NCBI GenBank assembly: GCA_027563935.2
Contig: CM050449.1
Coordinates: forward strand, 54,329,949 to 54,393,948
Direction: 5' to 3'
From: Costus lasius
Taxonomy: Eukaryota; Streptophyta; Magnoliopsida; Zingiberales; Costaceae
DNA length: 64,000 nt
In this document: piece by piece, positions 43,245-54,400 of the stretch
Position numbering within the stretch: position 1 is the first letter of the stretch
How the letters are laid out: each line of letters starts with the position of its first letter
Made by a program: the position numbers and the translations under genes
Notes under the pieces: model-generated
Databases searched by the model: none
What the model was told of the DNA's origin: nothing
The model's input: only the letters and a program-made list of their open reading frames with translations

Positions 43245-46200
43245 ATGAACTTCAATGTGCGATCCCTACTGGAAAGGGAGAAGTTTGCTGGGCCGAACTT
43301 CTCTGACTGGTTCGGACACCTTAAGATCGTTCTTAAGGCAGAGAGGAAACTGTATGTCCTCGAGACGGCGATACCGCCGCAGCCCGCTCCGAACGCCGCA
43401 AGGGCGGTTCGGGAAGCCTATGAAAAGCACGTCAATGATAGCATTGATGTCGCTTGCCTGATGCTAGCGTCTATGACGCCACCGCTGCAGCGTCAGCATG
43501 AGGATATGTCTGCTATATACATGATAGCGAACCTCAAGATGCTGTATGCTGCACAGGCGAGGACTGAACGCTATAATTTGACGAAGCTCTTCTTTCAGAG
43601 CAAACTGGCTGAAGGGAGCCCAGTGGGAGCTCATGTGCTCAAGATGATTGGGCACAAGGAGGCTCTAGAGAAACTGGGGCATACCATCAACCAGGAGCTT
43701 GCTGTGGATATTATTCTGCAGTCTCTCCCGCCTTCATTCGACGCGTTCATTATTAACTTTAATATGAACAAAATCGATTGTACTCCGGCAGAGCTGCTGA
43801 ATATGCTCCTCACTACTGAGGAGACTCTGAAGGGAAAGCCTTCGACCTCTGTCTTAATGGTTCCTTTAAGGAACAAGAAGAAGGGGAAGAAGGGCAAAGC
43901 CCCTGTCAAGAGCTACAGCAAGGCTTTGAAGCAAAAGGTCAAGCGGTCCAAGGAATACAGGTGTTTCCACTGTGGCCAGCTGGGTCACTGGAAAAAGGAC
44001 TGTAAAGCGCTCCAAGGAGATAAGAGGGGAAGCTTCGCTTCTGGCTCAGGTATATTCGTGACTGAGGTCATGTTTTCTTCTTCTATATCATGGGTGTTGG
44101 ACACTGCATGTGGAGTTCACATTTGTTCAAATGTACAGGAACTCAAGAGAAGAAGGCAGGTGGGACAGCATGAGGTGGACCTACGAGTTGGAAACGGGGC
44201 ACGGGTTGCTGCTGTTGCTGTAGGAGACTACTTCATTTCTTTACCATCTGGAATTGTATTGGAACTAAACAATTGTTATTTTGTTCCCAGTATTACTAAA
44301 AATATTATCTCCATTCCTGCTCTTGTCAGGAAGGGATTTTCCTTTGAATGCAATATTTCAAAGTGTATTTTGTCTTTTGATAATATTGTTTATGCAACTG
44401 GTTCAATTAGCAATGGGTTATACATGTTGGACATGGAATGTTCGATACAGCAAATTGATATTAAGAAAGCCAAGAATGCTGATGACAGCACCTTGCTATG
44501 GCATAGTCGTTTAGGCCATATAAACGAGAAACGCATTAAGCGGTTGCATGATCATGGACTGCTGGGATCATTCTCCTATGAGGAGATTGATACATGCAAA
44601 GCTTGTTTGATGGGTAAAATGACGAAGTCACCTTTTCCTCACAAAGGTCAAAGGGCTTCAGGTTTACTTGACCTTATACACAGTGATGTGTGTGGGCCAT
44701 TTAGTAAACATGCCAGAGGTGGCTATCAGTACTTCATTACCTTTACTGATGATTTCAGTAGGTATGGGTATGTCTATCTGATGAGACATAAAAGTGAATC
44801 TTTTGACAAGTTCAAAGAGTTCAAAAATGAAGTACAGAATCAGCTAGGCCGAAATATCAAGGCACTTCGCTCAGATCGAGGTGGTGAATACTTGAGTCAT
44901 ACGTTTACTGACTATCTGAAGGAGTGTGGGATTATCTCACAGCTCACTCCGCCAGGAACACCGCAATGGAATGGTGTGTCCGAGAGGAGAAATAGAACGT
45001 TACTTGATATGGTTCGTTCTATGATGAGTCAGGCTTCTTTACCCAACTCCTTTTGGGGTTTTGCACTGGAAACAGCTGCAAAGGTACTAAACCGAGTGCC
45101 ATCCAAGGCCGTTTCAAAGACGTCATATGAGTTATGGTATGGGAAACAGCCAAGCTTGACATTTATCAGGATCTGGGGTTGCGAGGCTTATGTCAAAAAG
45201 CTCGCCTCTGGGAAACTAGAGAGCAGATCTGACAAATGTATCTTTGTCGGTTACCCTAAGGAAACTAAGGGTTATTATTTCTACGACCCCAAGGAGAACA
45301 AGGTATTTGTTGCTCGGACGGCCATATTTCTTGAGAAGGAGTTTCTTCTGCAAGAGGCCAGTGGGAGAGAAATAAAGCTGGATGAGAATCCAGAGGTAGG
45401 ACAAAGTGCTCAAGCAGAATTGGATGAGCCTGAGCCGGTAGATCAGGTTATTGAACAACCTGAGGCTCAGATATCACGGGAACCGCGAAGATCGGGAAGG
45501 ATCCGTCGACAACCTGAGCGTTATGACGGAGTCTACATCATTGATAATGATGAATCCCTCACTTATGCGGATGCGGTCAGTGGACCGGAGTCAGCGAGAT
45601 GGCTTGAAGCTATGCGCGCCGAGATGGACTCCATGTCAGATAACCAAGTTTGGGATTTGGTTGATCCGCCTCCGGGAGTTATCCCTATAGGCTGTAAATG
45701 GATCTTCAAGAAGAAGATTGACATGGATGGTAACGTAGTTACCTATAAAGGCAGGCTAGTTGCGAAAGGTTTCAAACAAATCTACGGGATAGATTATGAT
45801 GAAACTTTCTCACCTGTAGCTATGTTTAAGTCTATTCGGATTCTTTTCGCGATAGCTGCATATTATGATTATGAGATTTGGCAGATGGATGTGAAAACAG
45901 CTTTCCTTAATGGAAATCTGGATGAGGATGTGTATATGACACAACCTGAGGGTTTCACTAATCCAGCAGATCGTCATAAGATATGCAAGTTAAAGAAGTC
46001 TATTTATGGACTTAAGCAAGCATCTAGAAGCTGGAATATTCGTTTTGATGAATCAATCAGTGAATTTGGTTTCATCAAGAACGAGGATGACCCGTGTGTA
46101 TATAAGAGGTTTAGTGGGAGCGTGATTACTTTCTTAGTCCTCTACGTCGATGATATCTTGATCATTGGAAATGACATTCCTGAAATGCATGCTGTTAAGG

Positions 46201-47126
46201 CATGGCTGAGGAAATGTTTCCAGATGAAAGATCTAGGAGAAGCAGCCTATGTGTTAGGTGTGAAGATCTACAGGGATAGATCGAAGAGGCTTCTCGGGCT
46301 GTGCTAGAGTACTTACATCGAAAAGGTCCTGGAGAGATTTCATTTAGAGAATTCTAAACGAGGATATCTTCCAGTCAGACATGGTCTGAATCTTTCGAAG
46401 AGTCAGTGTCCACAAACACAGACTGAGAAAGATGAAATGGACAATACGCCTTATGCTTCGGCTATTGGATCCATTATGTATGCGATGTTGTGTACTCGCC
46501 CAGACGTCGCTTACGGGTTAAGCGTGACCAGTCGTTTCCAAAGTAATCCAGGTATGGCGCACTGGATTGCAGTCAAGAACATTTTAAAATATCTGCGGAG
46601 AACCAAAGATATGTTCTTGATATATGGTGGTCAGGAAGAACTCAGTATAGAGGGATATACTGACGCTTCGTTCCAGTCAGACCAGGATGATTTCCGATCG
46701 CAATCAGGCTATGTTTTTAGCTTGAATGGAGGTGCAGTGGTGTGGAAGAGTTTCAAACAGTCAACTGTTGCTGATTCCACAACAGAAGCCGAGTATGTTG
46801 CAGCCTCGGAAGCATCCAAGGAGGCAGTGTGGATTCGTAAGTTCGTGAGAGAACTTGGTGTCGTTCCTTCGAGTGCAGATCCTTTGGTTATCTTCTGTGA
46901 TAACACTGGAGCAATCGCACAAGCAAAGGAACCACGGTCGCACCAGAAGTCCAAGCACATACAGAGAAGGTTTCATTTGATCAGGGAGATCATAGATCGT
47001 GGCGAGATCAAAATCTGCAAGGTTCATACAGATGACAATCTGGCAGACCCGCTTACCAAGCCTCTGGCGCAGCAGAAGCATGAGAAGCACTATAATAATA
47101 TGGGTTTGAGATTTCTCAACCATTAG
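43245..47126 (+). pseudogene. B: copia gag-pol with one amber codon
   Basis: The frame runs 1293 codons with a single stop, TAG at 46305-46307 (codon 1021), where A has CAG in the same context. The stop lies after the RT catalytic YVDD, at the RT-RNase H junction, so gag, protease, integrase and most of RT remain readable (43245-46304), while RNase H (46308-47126) would need read-through. Zinc knuckle CFHCGQLGHWKKDC, protease WVLDTACGVHIC, integrase D-D-E and 'QMDVKTAFLNG' are all intact. With whole LTRs this is the element with the best promoter in the window. Functionality is doubtful because of the amber. Confidence 0.95.
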
Positions 47127-47130
47127 ATTA

Positions 47131-47146
47131 AGTGCAAGTGGGAGAT
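47131..47146 (+). other. B: polypurine tract
   Basis: AGTGCAAGTGGGAGAT directly before the 3' LTR, four bases after the gag-pol stop. The same text precedes A's and D1's 3' LTRs. Confidence 0.92.
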
Positions 47147-48836
47147 TGTTGGGGTATGCCCTTAAGGCTAATGTTTGAGGCCTGTGGGAATGTATCTGTA
47201 TCATGTAATAAACTGTTATGTTTATAAAGGCATGGTTGTTATTCAGTTAGCTACATTGTCTGCTGCAATATATGTTCTTCTGAATAATGTCTCAAAGCTG
47301 TTCAGCTAGGCTGACATGCAGTTAAGTCCTTAGTCGATGTATCTTGGTGAACATGAGACAGCCTTGATATGGTTAAGACTAATATGTGTTCTAATCTTAT
47401 AGGATGCTTCGAGCATGGAATAAGATGTAGACTCATGGGTACATTGGATGTACTGGACAGACCCTACTAGGATGTTCAATTGTTTGTCACAATGTGAATA
47501 TTCCTTGTATATGACAAGTGGCACATTTCCTCTGACTTGAGATTACTTGTGTTTTCTAAATGATGATTGTCATTATTTTGAGGTAGTTCAATATCATTTG
47601 AAACATAATGATTATAGACTAACTTGGATGATGAGCTTGAGTCAGGTTAGGGCACTAGTGATAGACATAGGATTGCCGTCTCCTTATTTAAGGAGTGTGA
47701 TGTTCTAAAGGGGCCCCCTGGATGAGATGATTGAGAAAAGAGTATGGCCATACCCAGGTGACTATGTTCATCTGATCTAATCATGCTCATCATATTGGAG
47801 TTACAAGCTTGACACGCTTGTCCAATAAGAACGTCCAGTGGTAAAGGAAATATGCATGCCTTGTGATTTGATTCACACTTGTGCTGTGGTATGGGTGTAG
47901 TCTTGGAAGACTCTTTCCTTTATATCGGGAGACAGTGATGTGTTGCTAGATACCCCTCACTGATCGTGATAATGTCAGTTATCGTTACCGACATTTAAAG
48001 GAAACCCTCAGGGTCGCACAATTTGATGATATGGCTTACTTAAGTCAGATCGTGTGGACTGAATTGTTTGAGTTCAGTTTGAAGGGATTTAATCTCTGAT
48101 TGTAAGTGAGATCTGGTCTGATCATGTTTGATTGATTAGGGCTTCAGATCGGTAAGCTTCGATTGAGAGATTGGATGCTAGATCGGTCAGATCAGAAGCA
48201 TTAAGAGATCAACGGTCAGATCAAGAACCTTGTGGTTTAATTATGATTTGGACTAGTTGCTTGGCTTATTTGGTTTGTGAACCGAACCAAAGTGAACCAG
48301 CTCAAATGAGCGCATGGTTCAAAAGGGTGAAGAGAGATTTGCGACTTGGTGTGCGCATGTGAACGTTGAGAGGTGGTTTGCTATTTTTAGATAGCAACTC
48401 CCTAAACGTGACCACGCTCCACGCTTCTCTTCTTGACGCCTCTTCTCGCCTCGCCTCTCCACTAGTCGAAACAAGTTTTCTCTTGTGTCGTGAAGAAGGT
48501 GGACGAAGAAGGAAAAGAAAATTTGCCAAGAAGTTTTCATCCCTTTCCATTCGATCAAGGACACTTTGGAGCCTTGCTAGCACAAGGAGCGACAAAGAGT
48601 TTGCCATCATCCTCTTGTGTGCGAATCCCTTTGGAGAAGAAGCAATTGACTCTTTGCTTCCAAGGCAACATCTAGGCTATGGCGATGGTATGATCGTTTT
48701 CATTAATCTTTATTAGCCTTTTATCGAGTTGATCATTTAACATGCAAGTTGATCCTATAACCCTAATTTCCGCAAGACAAAGTTTTATATGCGCCATCAC
48801 TTTAGGGTTATGCTCCCCCTTGAAGGGGACTCTTCA
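47147..48836 (+). mobile_element. B: 3' LTR
   Basis: 1690 bp, same length as the 5' LTR and nearly identical. It ends GGGGACTCTTCA, followed by the target duplication tcaaa. Confidence 0.95.
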
Positions 48837-48841
48837 TCAAA

Positions 48842-49289
48842 TGATATTGAACTACCTCAAAACAATGACAATCATCATTTAGAAACACAAGTGATCTCAA
48901 GTCAGAGGACATGTGCCACTTGTTGCAATCAAGGATCATTCACATTGTGACAAGCAATTGAATATCCTAGTAGGGTCTGTCCAGTACATCCAATGTACCC
49001 ATGAGTCTACATCTTATTCCATGCTCGAAGCATCCTATAAGATTAGAATACATATTAGTCTCAAGCATATCAAGGCTGTCTCATGTTCACCAAGATATCT
49101 CGACTAAGGACTTTATAGCATGTCAGCCTAGCTGAACAGCTTTGAGACATTATTCAGAAGTACGCTAATTGCAGCAGACAAGGTAACAACCTGAATAACA
49201 ACCATGCCTTTATAAACACAAGAGTTTATTACATGATACTGTTTCAATCCCAAGGCCTCAAACATTAGCCTTAAGGGCATACCCCAACA
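48842..49289 (-). mobile_element. A: 5' LTR, portion right of B
   Basis: The remaining 448 bp of A's 5' LTR, containing its start (CATACCCCAACA on the plus strand). It matches 32326-32773 in the 3' LTR. It is followed by the ttatt duplication and the resumed C protease. Confidence 0.95.
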
Positions 49290-49294
49290 TTATT

Positions 49295-49575
49295 CTCTTT
49301 ACAAGAAACAGGATGTTGGAGAGCTCAAACCAACCTCAATGACTTTGCAACTCATTGACTCATCAATAAAGCATCCGGTTGGTATATTAGAAAATATTCC
49401 TGTACAAATTGGTAAGTTTTTCATACCTGCTGATTTTATAGTTTTAGAGATGGAAGAAAATTTGAAAAACCCTATTATACTTGGTAGACCTTTTCTTGGC
49501 TACATCTGGAGCACTCATTGATGTAAGAAAGGGAAAATTGACTTTTGATATTTGTAGTGATATAATTGAATTTAT
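49295..49575 (+). pseudogene. C: protease, second part, frameshifted
   Basis: Reads 'LYKKQDVGELKPTSMTLQLI', 'KHPVGILENIPVQIGKFFIP' and 'NPIILGRPFL', the typical C-terminal half of an Athila protease. After 'LGRPFL' one base is gained (about 49500), and the next words 'ATSGALIDVRKGKLTFDI' are in another frame. The frame changes again near 49575. In an intact element RT would follow here; it does not. Confidence 0.88.
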
Positions 49576-49941
49576 TTGACTGATTCTTTAAAAAAGACAT
49601 CACACTCAGGGACATGTTGTAGCATAGAAACAATTAATGATGATGTTGTTTGTGACATGCATAGTTTATTTGATGAACCTTCTGATTTTGAAACTGATAC
49701 ATCTTCTGAGTGTGCTAATAAAGAATCTCAGGAAAGAGCAGCGAAGAAGAAGAGGAAGAGACGAAGGAGGAGAGGAAAATCAAAGTTGCTTGAGAAAGGA
49801 AAAAAGCTCATAAGTAAATTTAGACACTGTTTTAAGTCTGAGCCTTATGTTCTTGAGAACCCTGAACCAGACATAGAGAAATCAGGATGGCGACCAAACA
49901 CACAAGCACGATCCAATCTGAGTGTTGAACGGTCAAGCTAA
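49576..49941 (+). CDS. C: short lysine/arginine-rich frame after protease
   Basis: About 120 codons, no internal stop, in the frame of protease part 2. The first half is acidic ('DMHSLFDEPSDFETDTSSEC'), and then comes a strongly basic run ('KKKRKRRRRRGKSK') that looks like a nuclear-localisation or nucleic-acid-binding patch. It occupies the place where RT should begin. It has no ATG at its start, so it would be the C-terminus of the gag-protease polyprotein. I recognise no family. It ends before 'cttcttgggagacaaccca', a hairpin that in Athila-type elements commonly follows pol. Confidence 0.55.
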   Translation: MTDSLKKTSHSGTCCSIETINDDVVCDMHSLFDEPSDFETDTSSECANKESQERAAKKKRKRRRRRGKSKLLEKGKKLISKFRHCFKSEPYVLENPEPDIEKSGWRPNTQARSNLSVERSS

Positions 49942-51327
49942 TGACCAAAAATTAGCACTTCTTGGGAGACAACCCAAGCACTTTTACTCTAGTTTTTTTT
50001 TGTTTTTGTTGTTTTTTACTTAGCACTAATTTTTCTTTTCTTTTTGTAGGTGAAAATTAATTTTGCTTTTAAAAAAAATAATAATAAAAAAAATGGCTTT
50101 GGTGGTTTGAACCCGAAGACACAAAGGATGATTAGGTCTGACACATACTAATAGACCTCTGTGAGTATTTTCTTCCTACTCATTTGCATTCCATCCTTTG
50201 TATTTTTCTGATAATCCATGTGTTCAAATGGAAGATGAATACTTCAAACTTCTTGTGCTCACATGCCACGGATCCTCGCCTTTTGATTTTATTGATAGAT
50301 ATTTCGATTTGGTTGTGTTGACATAATATGATGATGATGTGTAGAAGGATTTTTCTGAAAATACTACAAACACCATGCCAAAATTTTTAATCTATTATCA
50401 TGCATATCAATTTCTGGAAATTGGAAATAGATTTTATATGTTGAATTTATTTCTCTGATATAATCTATTTGTTGGAAATTTTTCATTAATTGATGCATGA
50501 AATTCTAGGTAAATGCATTGTTTAGTGAATGCAATCTTGAAGTGAAATAATTCTTTTGAATAAAATGAGCATATTTGCACATGTTATTGAGTTGATATCA
50601 AGTGATTAATCTAGTTATTCTTTATAATCTTTTATGTTATTTGTTGGGAAAAAGAAATCCAAATCCATGAGAAAGAATGACTCCCCTACTTGGCACTGTA
50701 TAAAATTAACAGTGGGACCTAAAGACATGGGTTGAAGTCCACAAAAAGAAAAAGAATAACTCCTCTTCTTGGCATTGTGTTCACAATGGTACATAAGACA
50801 AGAGTTGAAGTTCATTGCAAAAGTGTGTATCTATGTAGATGCATGCCAAGAGAGAGTTCCTTTGACATTGACTCCTCTGTCTCAAGAAAATTCTTTCTAC
50901 CTATGAGATATGAGTTCTATTATGTGTGGTTATGTGACCAACATACTCTAAATTCGTCATCGGAAAAAGGGTGGTAATCGATTTAGAGAATGTCAAGGAC
51001 AACAAAAAAAAAATGAATGGAAAAAGATTTCGAAATCTTATTCCTGTAAATAAACACATATTGGATGAAAATATCAAAAACAAGATTAATTCACAAGGTT
51101 GAAATTCTATTACTATGCATATTGCGAAATTTTATTTGATTGAACTTTTGAGTCTTAAAGATTAATTTCAAAAGATGATGTATTTACTTGAAATTTTTGT
51201 GTGGGATTAATGAAATTTTCTATGGATGATAATATTTTAGAAATTTATTCATCATGTGAAAATTTATTTTTTTGGTATTGATTTCTTTATTTGCTTGAGG
51301 ACAAGCAAAGTTTGAGCCTTATGTGTT
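49942..51327 (+). other. C: 3' untranslated region
   Basis: No gene. It contains the hairpin-like 'ttgggagacaaccca' (49963-49979), T-rich and A-rich tracts, and an imperfect duplication of about 90 bp (50660-50820: 'actcccctacttggcactgt' and 'actcctcttcttggcattgt', each followed by a 'gttgaagt' word). It ends with 'gcttgaggacaagcaaag', a block widely shared by Athila/Tat elements just before the 3' LTR. The purine tract expected next is degraded (gccttatgtgt). Confidence 0.7.
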
Positions 51328-53078
51328 TGATGACACTAAATTTCATAGTGTTTTTCATACTTATTTGGTAGTCTTTTGAACCATAATCTTACTCTTTTGC
51401 TTTGTTTTTATACTTTTTTATACCAAATGCTTCGGAATCTACACCATCTTTGGTTTTTGATCAATTTTAGGTAAAAAGGCACTATTTTGAGGCATTTTTG
51501 AGCAAAATCAAATACATGGAAGAGTTACCATCATCAAGAGGAGTCCAGATAACAAATTTCACACAAATCAGAGCAAAAGACCAAAATACGGCAGTGCCGT
51601 AATATATATTACAGTACCGTATTATGGTACAATACCGTAATATCGGAGCACCTGCCGTATTTTGGTGGATTTTCAAATTAGAGAATTGTCTTGATTTTAC
51701 GGCACCGCCGTAAAGCATTACACTGCCGTAATTTGGATCGCTTCAGAACAGAGACACTTGCCGAAATTACGGCATTGCCGTAAACCATTCCATGTGCCGT
51801 ATTTTCCAGGCGATTCAGCCCAAAGAACTCGTCTGATTTTATGGCACGGTTGAGAAGCATTTTACTGGCCATAATTTTGACACAGGGTTCACAGAACCAA
51901 AATACGACACTGCCGTGTTCTTTTCATGAAATTTTGACACAGGGTTCATAGAGGGGCGGAATTGCTAGGGTTCATTGGTTCTCAGCCTACAGACTACATC
52001 CGGCCATGAAATTTGACAGAGAGCTTCGCCTGGTGAAGGAGAACGTACATCTGAAGTTTCAAAGCAAAAGGATTCCGATTGGAGGAGAAATCTACGAAAC
52101 AGCGGTGACAGCATTGTTCTAGGCAATTACGGTGCTGTAATTTCATTACAGCACTGTTTTGTAACTCTTCTCATCTTCTTTTCAATTCCTATTCATATAG
52201 AAACATGTTTTGTTGTTATTCCTTCATCATGGTAGCTTAATCTTTCTTTGAGACATGGGGGTGTAATCTCTTTGTTTCTTAATGACTAGAAAACCATAAT
52301 TTTGTCAAACCAATTTTATTGTGATAATTTTACTTTTGTGATTAATTGCTCTTTAATTCTCCTTAGTTATATAAATATCAGCATGTTTTAGAATTTTGAA
52401 AAATAAACTGAGAAGTTGATTGCTTGAATTTCGGAACCCTAGGAATTATCGAGTTTGGAATTATCGTAGGAGATTAGGTTGTTCTTCGAATTATAATTCT
52501 TAGAGAAATTTAATGCCTTGTTGATTTTATGATTCTTTGAATTGAGTTAATATTGTAGACTTGATTTGATGCTGCAAAAGATTGAGTATCGAGTCGTTAG
52601 AGAACCTTGAGTAAAACTTGTGTTGAGACTCTAATGCACGAGAGTGATCTTGAGTTTCTAGTTGAGGTTGTCAACTTTAGAATTCGGATGCACGAGAGTG
52701 ATCCTTGTATTCTTAGTTGATGGTTTACCTATTTTTAGCATTGAATAGGTCTTGCATGAGAGTGAAGATCGGTTCATTGTATGACTGTTTACGCGAGAGC
52801 GAAACAATTTATTTATGAGGTAAACTATACCTTTATCATGATAAAATTGGATTGACAGACACTTATCTTAATCTATCCATTAGAAATTAAAGTAGATGAA
52901 CCCCTAGTCCCGATCCCTTCTCTGATATTTTCTCCGTGTTCTTTTCGATAGTTTGATTCACTATTTTCCGATTGCCTAGCTAGCGAGAAATCAATTATTC
53001 AGTACTTAGCAACAAGGTCTCTGTGGTTTGATATCTATTTTATTACTTCGAGTATCCGTGCACTTGCGGACACCAACA
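51328..53078 (+). mobile_element. C: 3' LTR
   Basis: 1751 bp, TGATGACAC...GCGGACACCAACA. It contains clean palindromes at 51587-51601, 51696-51714 and 51767-51783, and the GCACGAGAGTGA series at about 52637-52805. It is followed at 53079 by catac and the resumed D2 LTR. Confidence 0.93.
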
Positions 53079-54400
53079 CATACCCAGGTGGGAACCGGAT
53101 TTAGTCATAACCATGTGATTGGGTAAAAGCAAGTGATTGGGTAAAAGCAAGTGATCACACGCTTGTACCTAGTTGCGATGATGGGGATGTCGATGTCGAT
53201 ATCCATTCCAATGACCTGGGTAGCAGTGATGCACTGCTAGGTGCCACTCACTGCTTGTGGTGACCTTTCATCCGCACTGCCAGCGTCAGAGGAACCTACA
53301 GGGTCACATGCCTTGATACTCGAGTTCTCGTATTGATCGGGAAGCCTTATAGTCAAGTTATTGGATAGCTCGGATCTATTTTGCAGATTTCATCAGCGCC
53401 AATGGGCCTGATGAGTTGGAAGAATGTTATTGGAGCCATACTTCAATTTTGGCAGGTTGACCCTAATTTGACCATGGTTGGTCACATTTGGATTAGGGTT
53501 GCATTGGATTGGATCCAAATGCTTAATCAACCCATATAATGAAGTTTGGGCTAGCTCATTACCCAATGAGGCTCAATAACAAGTTGTCATGAAGAGGTAA
53601 TAGGCTAAAAGGGTATAATGGGGTGAAGGAGGCGCCTTTTGCTTCATTAGGAAGCATTATGCGCCTAGCCCTTGAACCTTTGATGGTATGCTTGCCTCTA
53701 AGGCAAGTATTGGGGCTGATATGCCTTGAGAGCTTCTAAGGAAACTCTCAGCGCGCATATGGCTAAGTGGGAGAGGTTTATGGTTAAGTTTTGGAGACTT
53801 TCCTTACCTCAAACCATAATTGTCAACCCCTTCTTCCTAGCCGCACACTTGTCATGATTTGCGCCTATCCCAAACTGCCTCTTGCTCTTATAAAAGAGAC
53901 CCATTGTCGCCCCCTCTTGATGAACTAATTCTCTTGAAGGCGTGAGCAAGTAAGGGGGCGAGAGCAACAAGGGTGGCACATCCTTCTTCCATCAAGTTGC
54001 AAGCCTTCATCTTCCTTCCCTCTTGGGGCAAGGACTTGAAGGCATTGGCAGCATCTCCTTCTTCTACTTTTCCTCTTGGCGCATCGATTGTTTGAAGTAG
54101 CGTAAGTGAAGTAGAAGCCAACCTAAGGCTTGGATCTACTTCCCGAGGCTAGCATCGGGCGAGGAAAAAGAGAGCTCGAGGCATCCGTGTGTGTGAAACT
54201 GTAGAGGGCGAACACTTGGGCGCCTACCTTGACATCGGCATCCTCTTGCTCTAGGTACTTTCTATCTCATCGTGTCGACTCCCTCGCAAGACGATCTTCA
54301 CTGGGCTTTTGGGACTGGCCTATTTTGGGGATATTATTCCGCTGCGTATGTAATCTATGTAATGCCAAAATTTGTAAAATATCCCCGGGGTTTCCCAATA
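53079..54400 (+). mobile_element. D2: solo copia LTR, right part
   Basis: Continues the LTR text broken at 16884 ('acccaggtgggaaccgg...') and ends 'ggggtttcccaata' at 54400. The U3 differs from D1's, with no site II cluster. It has a good TATA, TATAAAAG, at 53889-53896. It is followed by gctcc, the imperfect partner of gctct at 16297. The frames inside are not genes. Confidence 0.88.

Larger units (their letters stand above)
39726..48836 (+). mobile_element. B: very young Angela-like copia element inside A
   Basis: Complete plus-strand element of 9111 bp with two 1690-bp LTRs (39726-41415, 47147-48836) and a perfect target duplication tcaaa (39721-39725, 48837-48841). I see only three differences between the LTRs (about 0.2%). 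It is the same family as A but not a copy of it: the proteins differ at about 55 of 1294 positions and the LTRs by roughly 10%. Gag-pol carries a single amber codon. Confidence 0.96.
31086..49289 (-). mobile_element. A: Angela-like copia element, interrupted by B
   Basis: Minus-strand element inserted in C protease with a perfect duplication ttatt (31081-31085, 49290-49294). The 3' LTR is whole (31086-32773, 1688 bp); the 5' LTR is split (38486-39725 and 48842-49289, total 1688 bp). About six differences separate the LTRs (0.4%). It encodes one uninterrupted gag-pol. LTR start TGTTGGGGTATGCCC, initiator-Met primer site and the 1.8-kb leader are as in BARE/Angela elements (lineage inferred). 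Confidence 0.95.
16885..53078 (+). mobile_element. C: non-autonomous Athila-like gypsy element (host of K, A and B)
   Basis: Has two related LTRs (16885-18792 and 51328-53078), a tRNA-Asp primer site, gag, protease and a short downstream frame, but no reverse transcriptase, RNase H or integrase. After removal of K (20756-30923) and A/B (31086-49289) the internal part is only about 4.1 kb, against 7 kb or more in autonomous Athila elements. Flanks: tatac (16880-16884) and catac (53079-53083), a 5-bp duplication with one mismatch. Comparison of the first 245 bp of the LTRs shows about 14 differences, so it is clearly older than its inserts. Confidence 0.88.

Noticed and set aside
20756..47126. 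RT and integrase in K, A or B as the missing pol of C
   Set aside because: Each belongs to a separate element with its own LTRs and target duplication; K is a chromovirus, A and B are copia.
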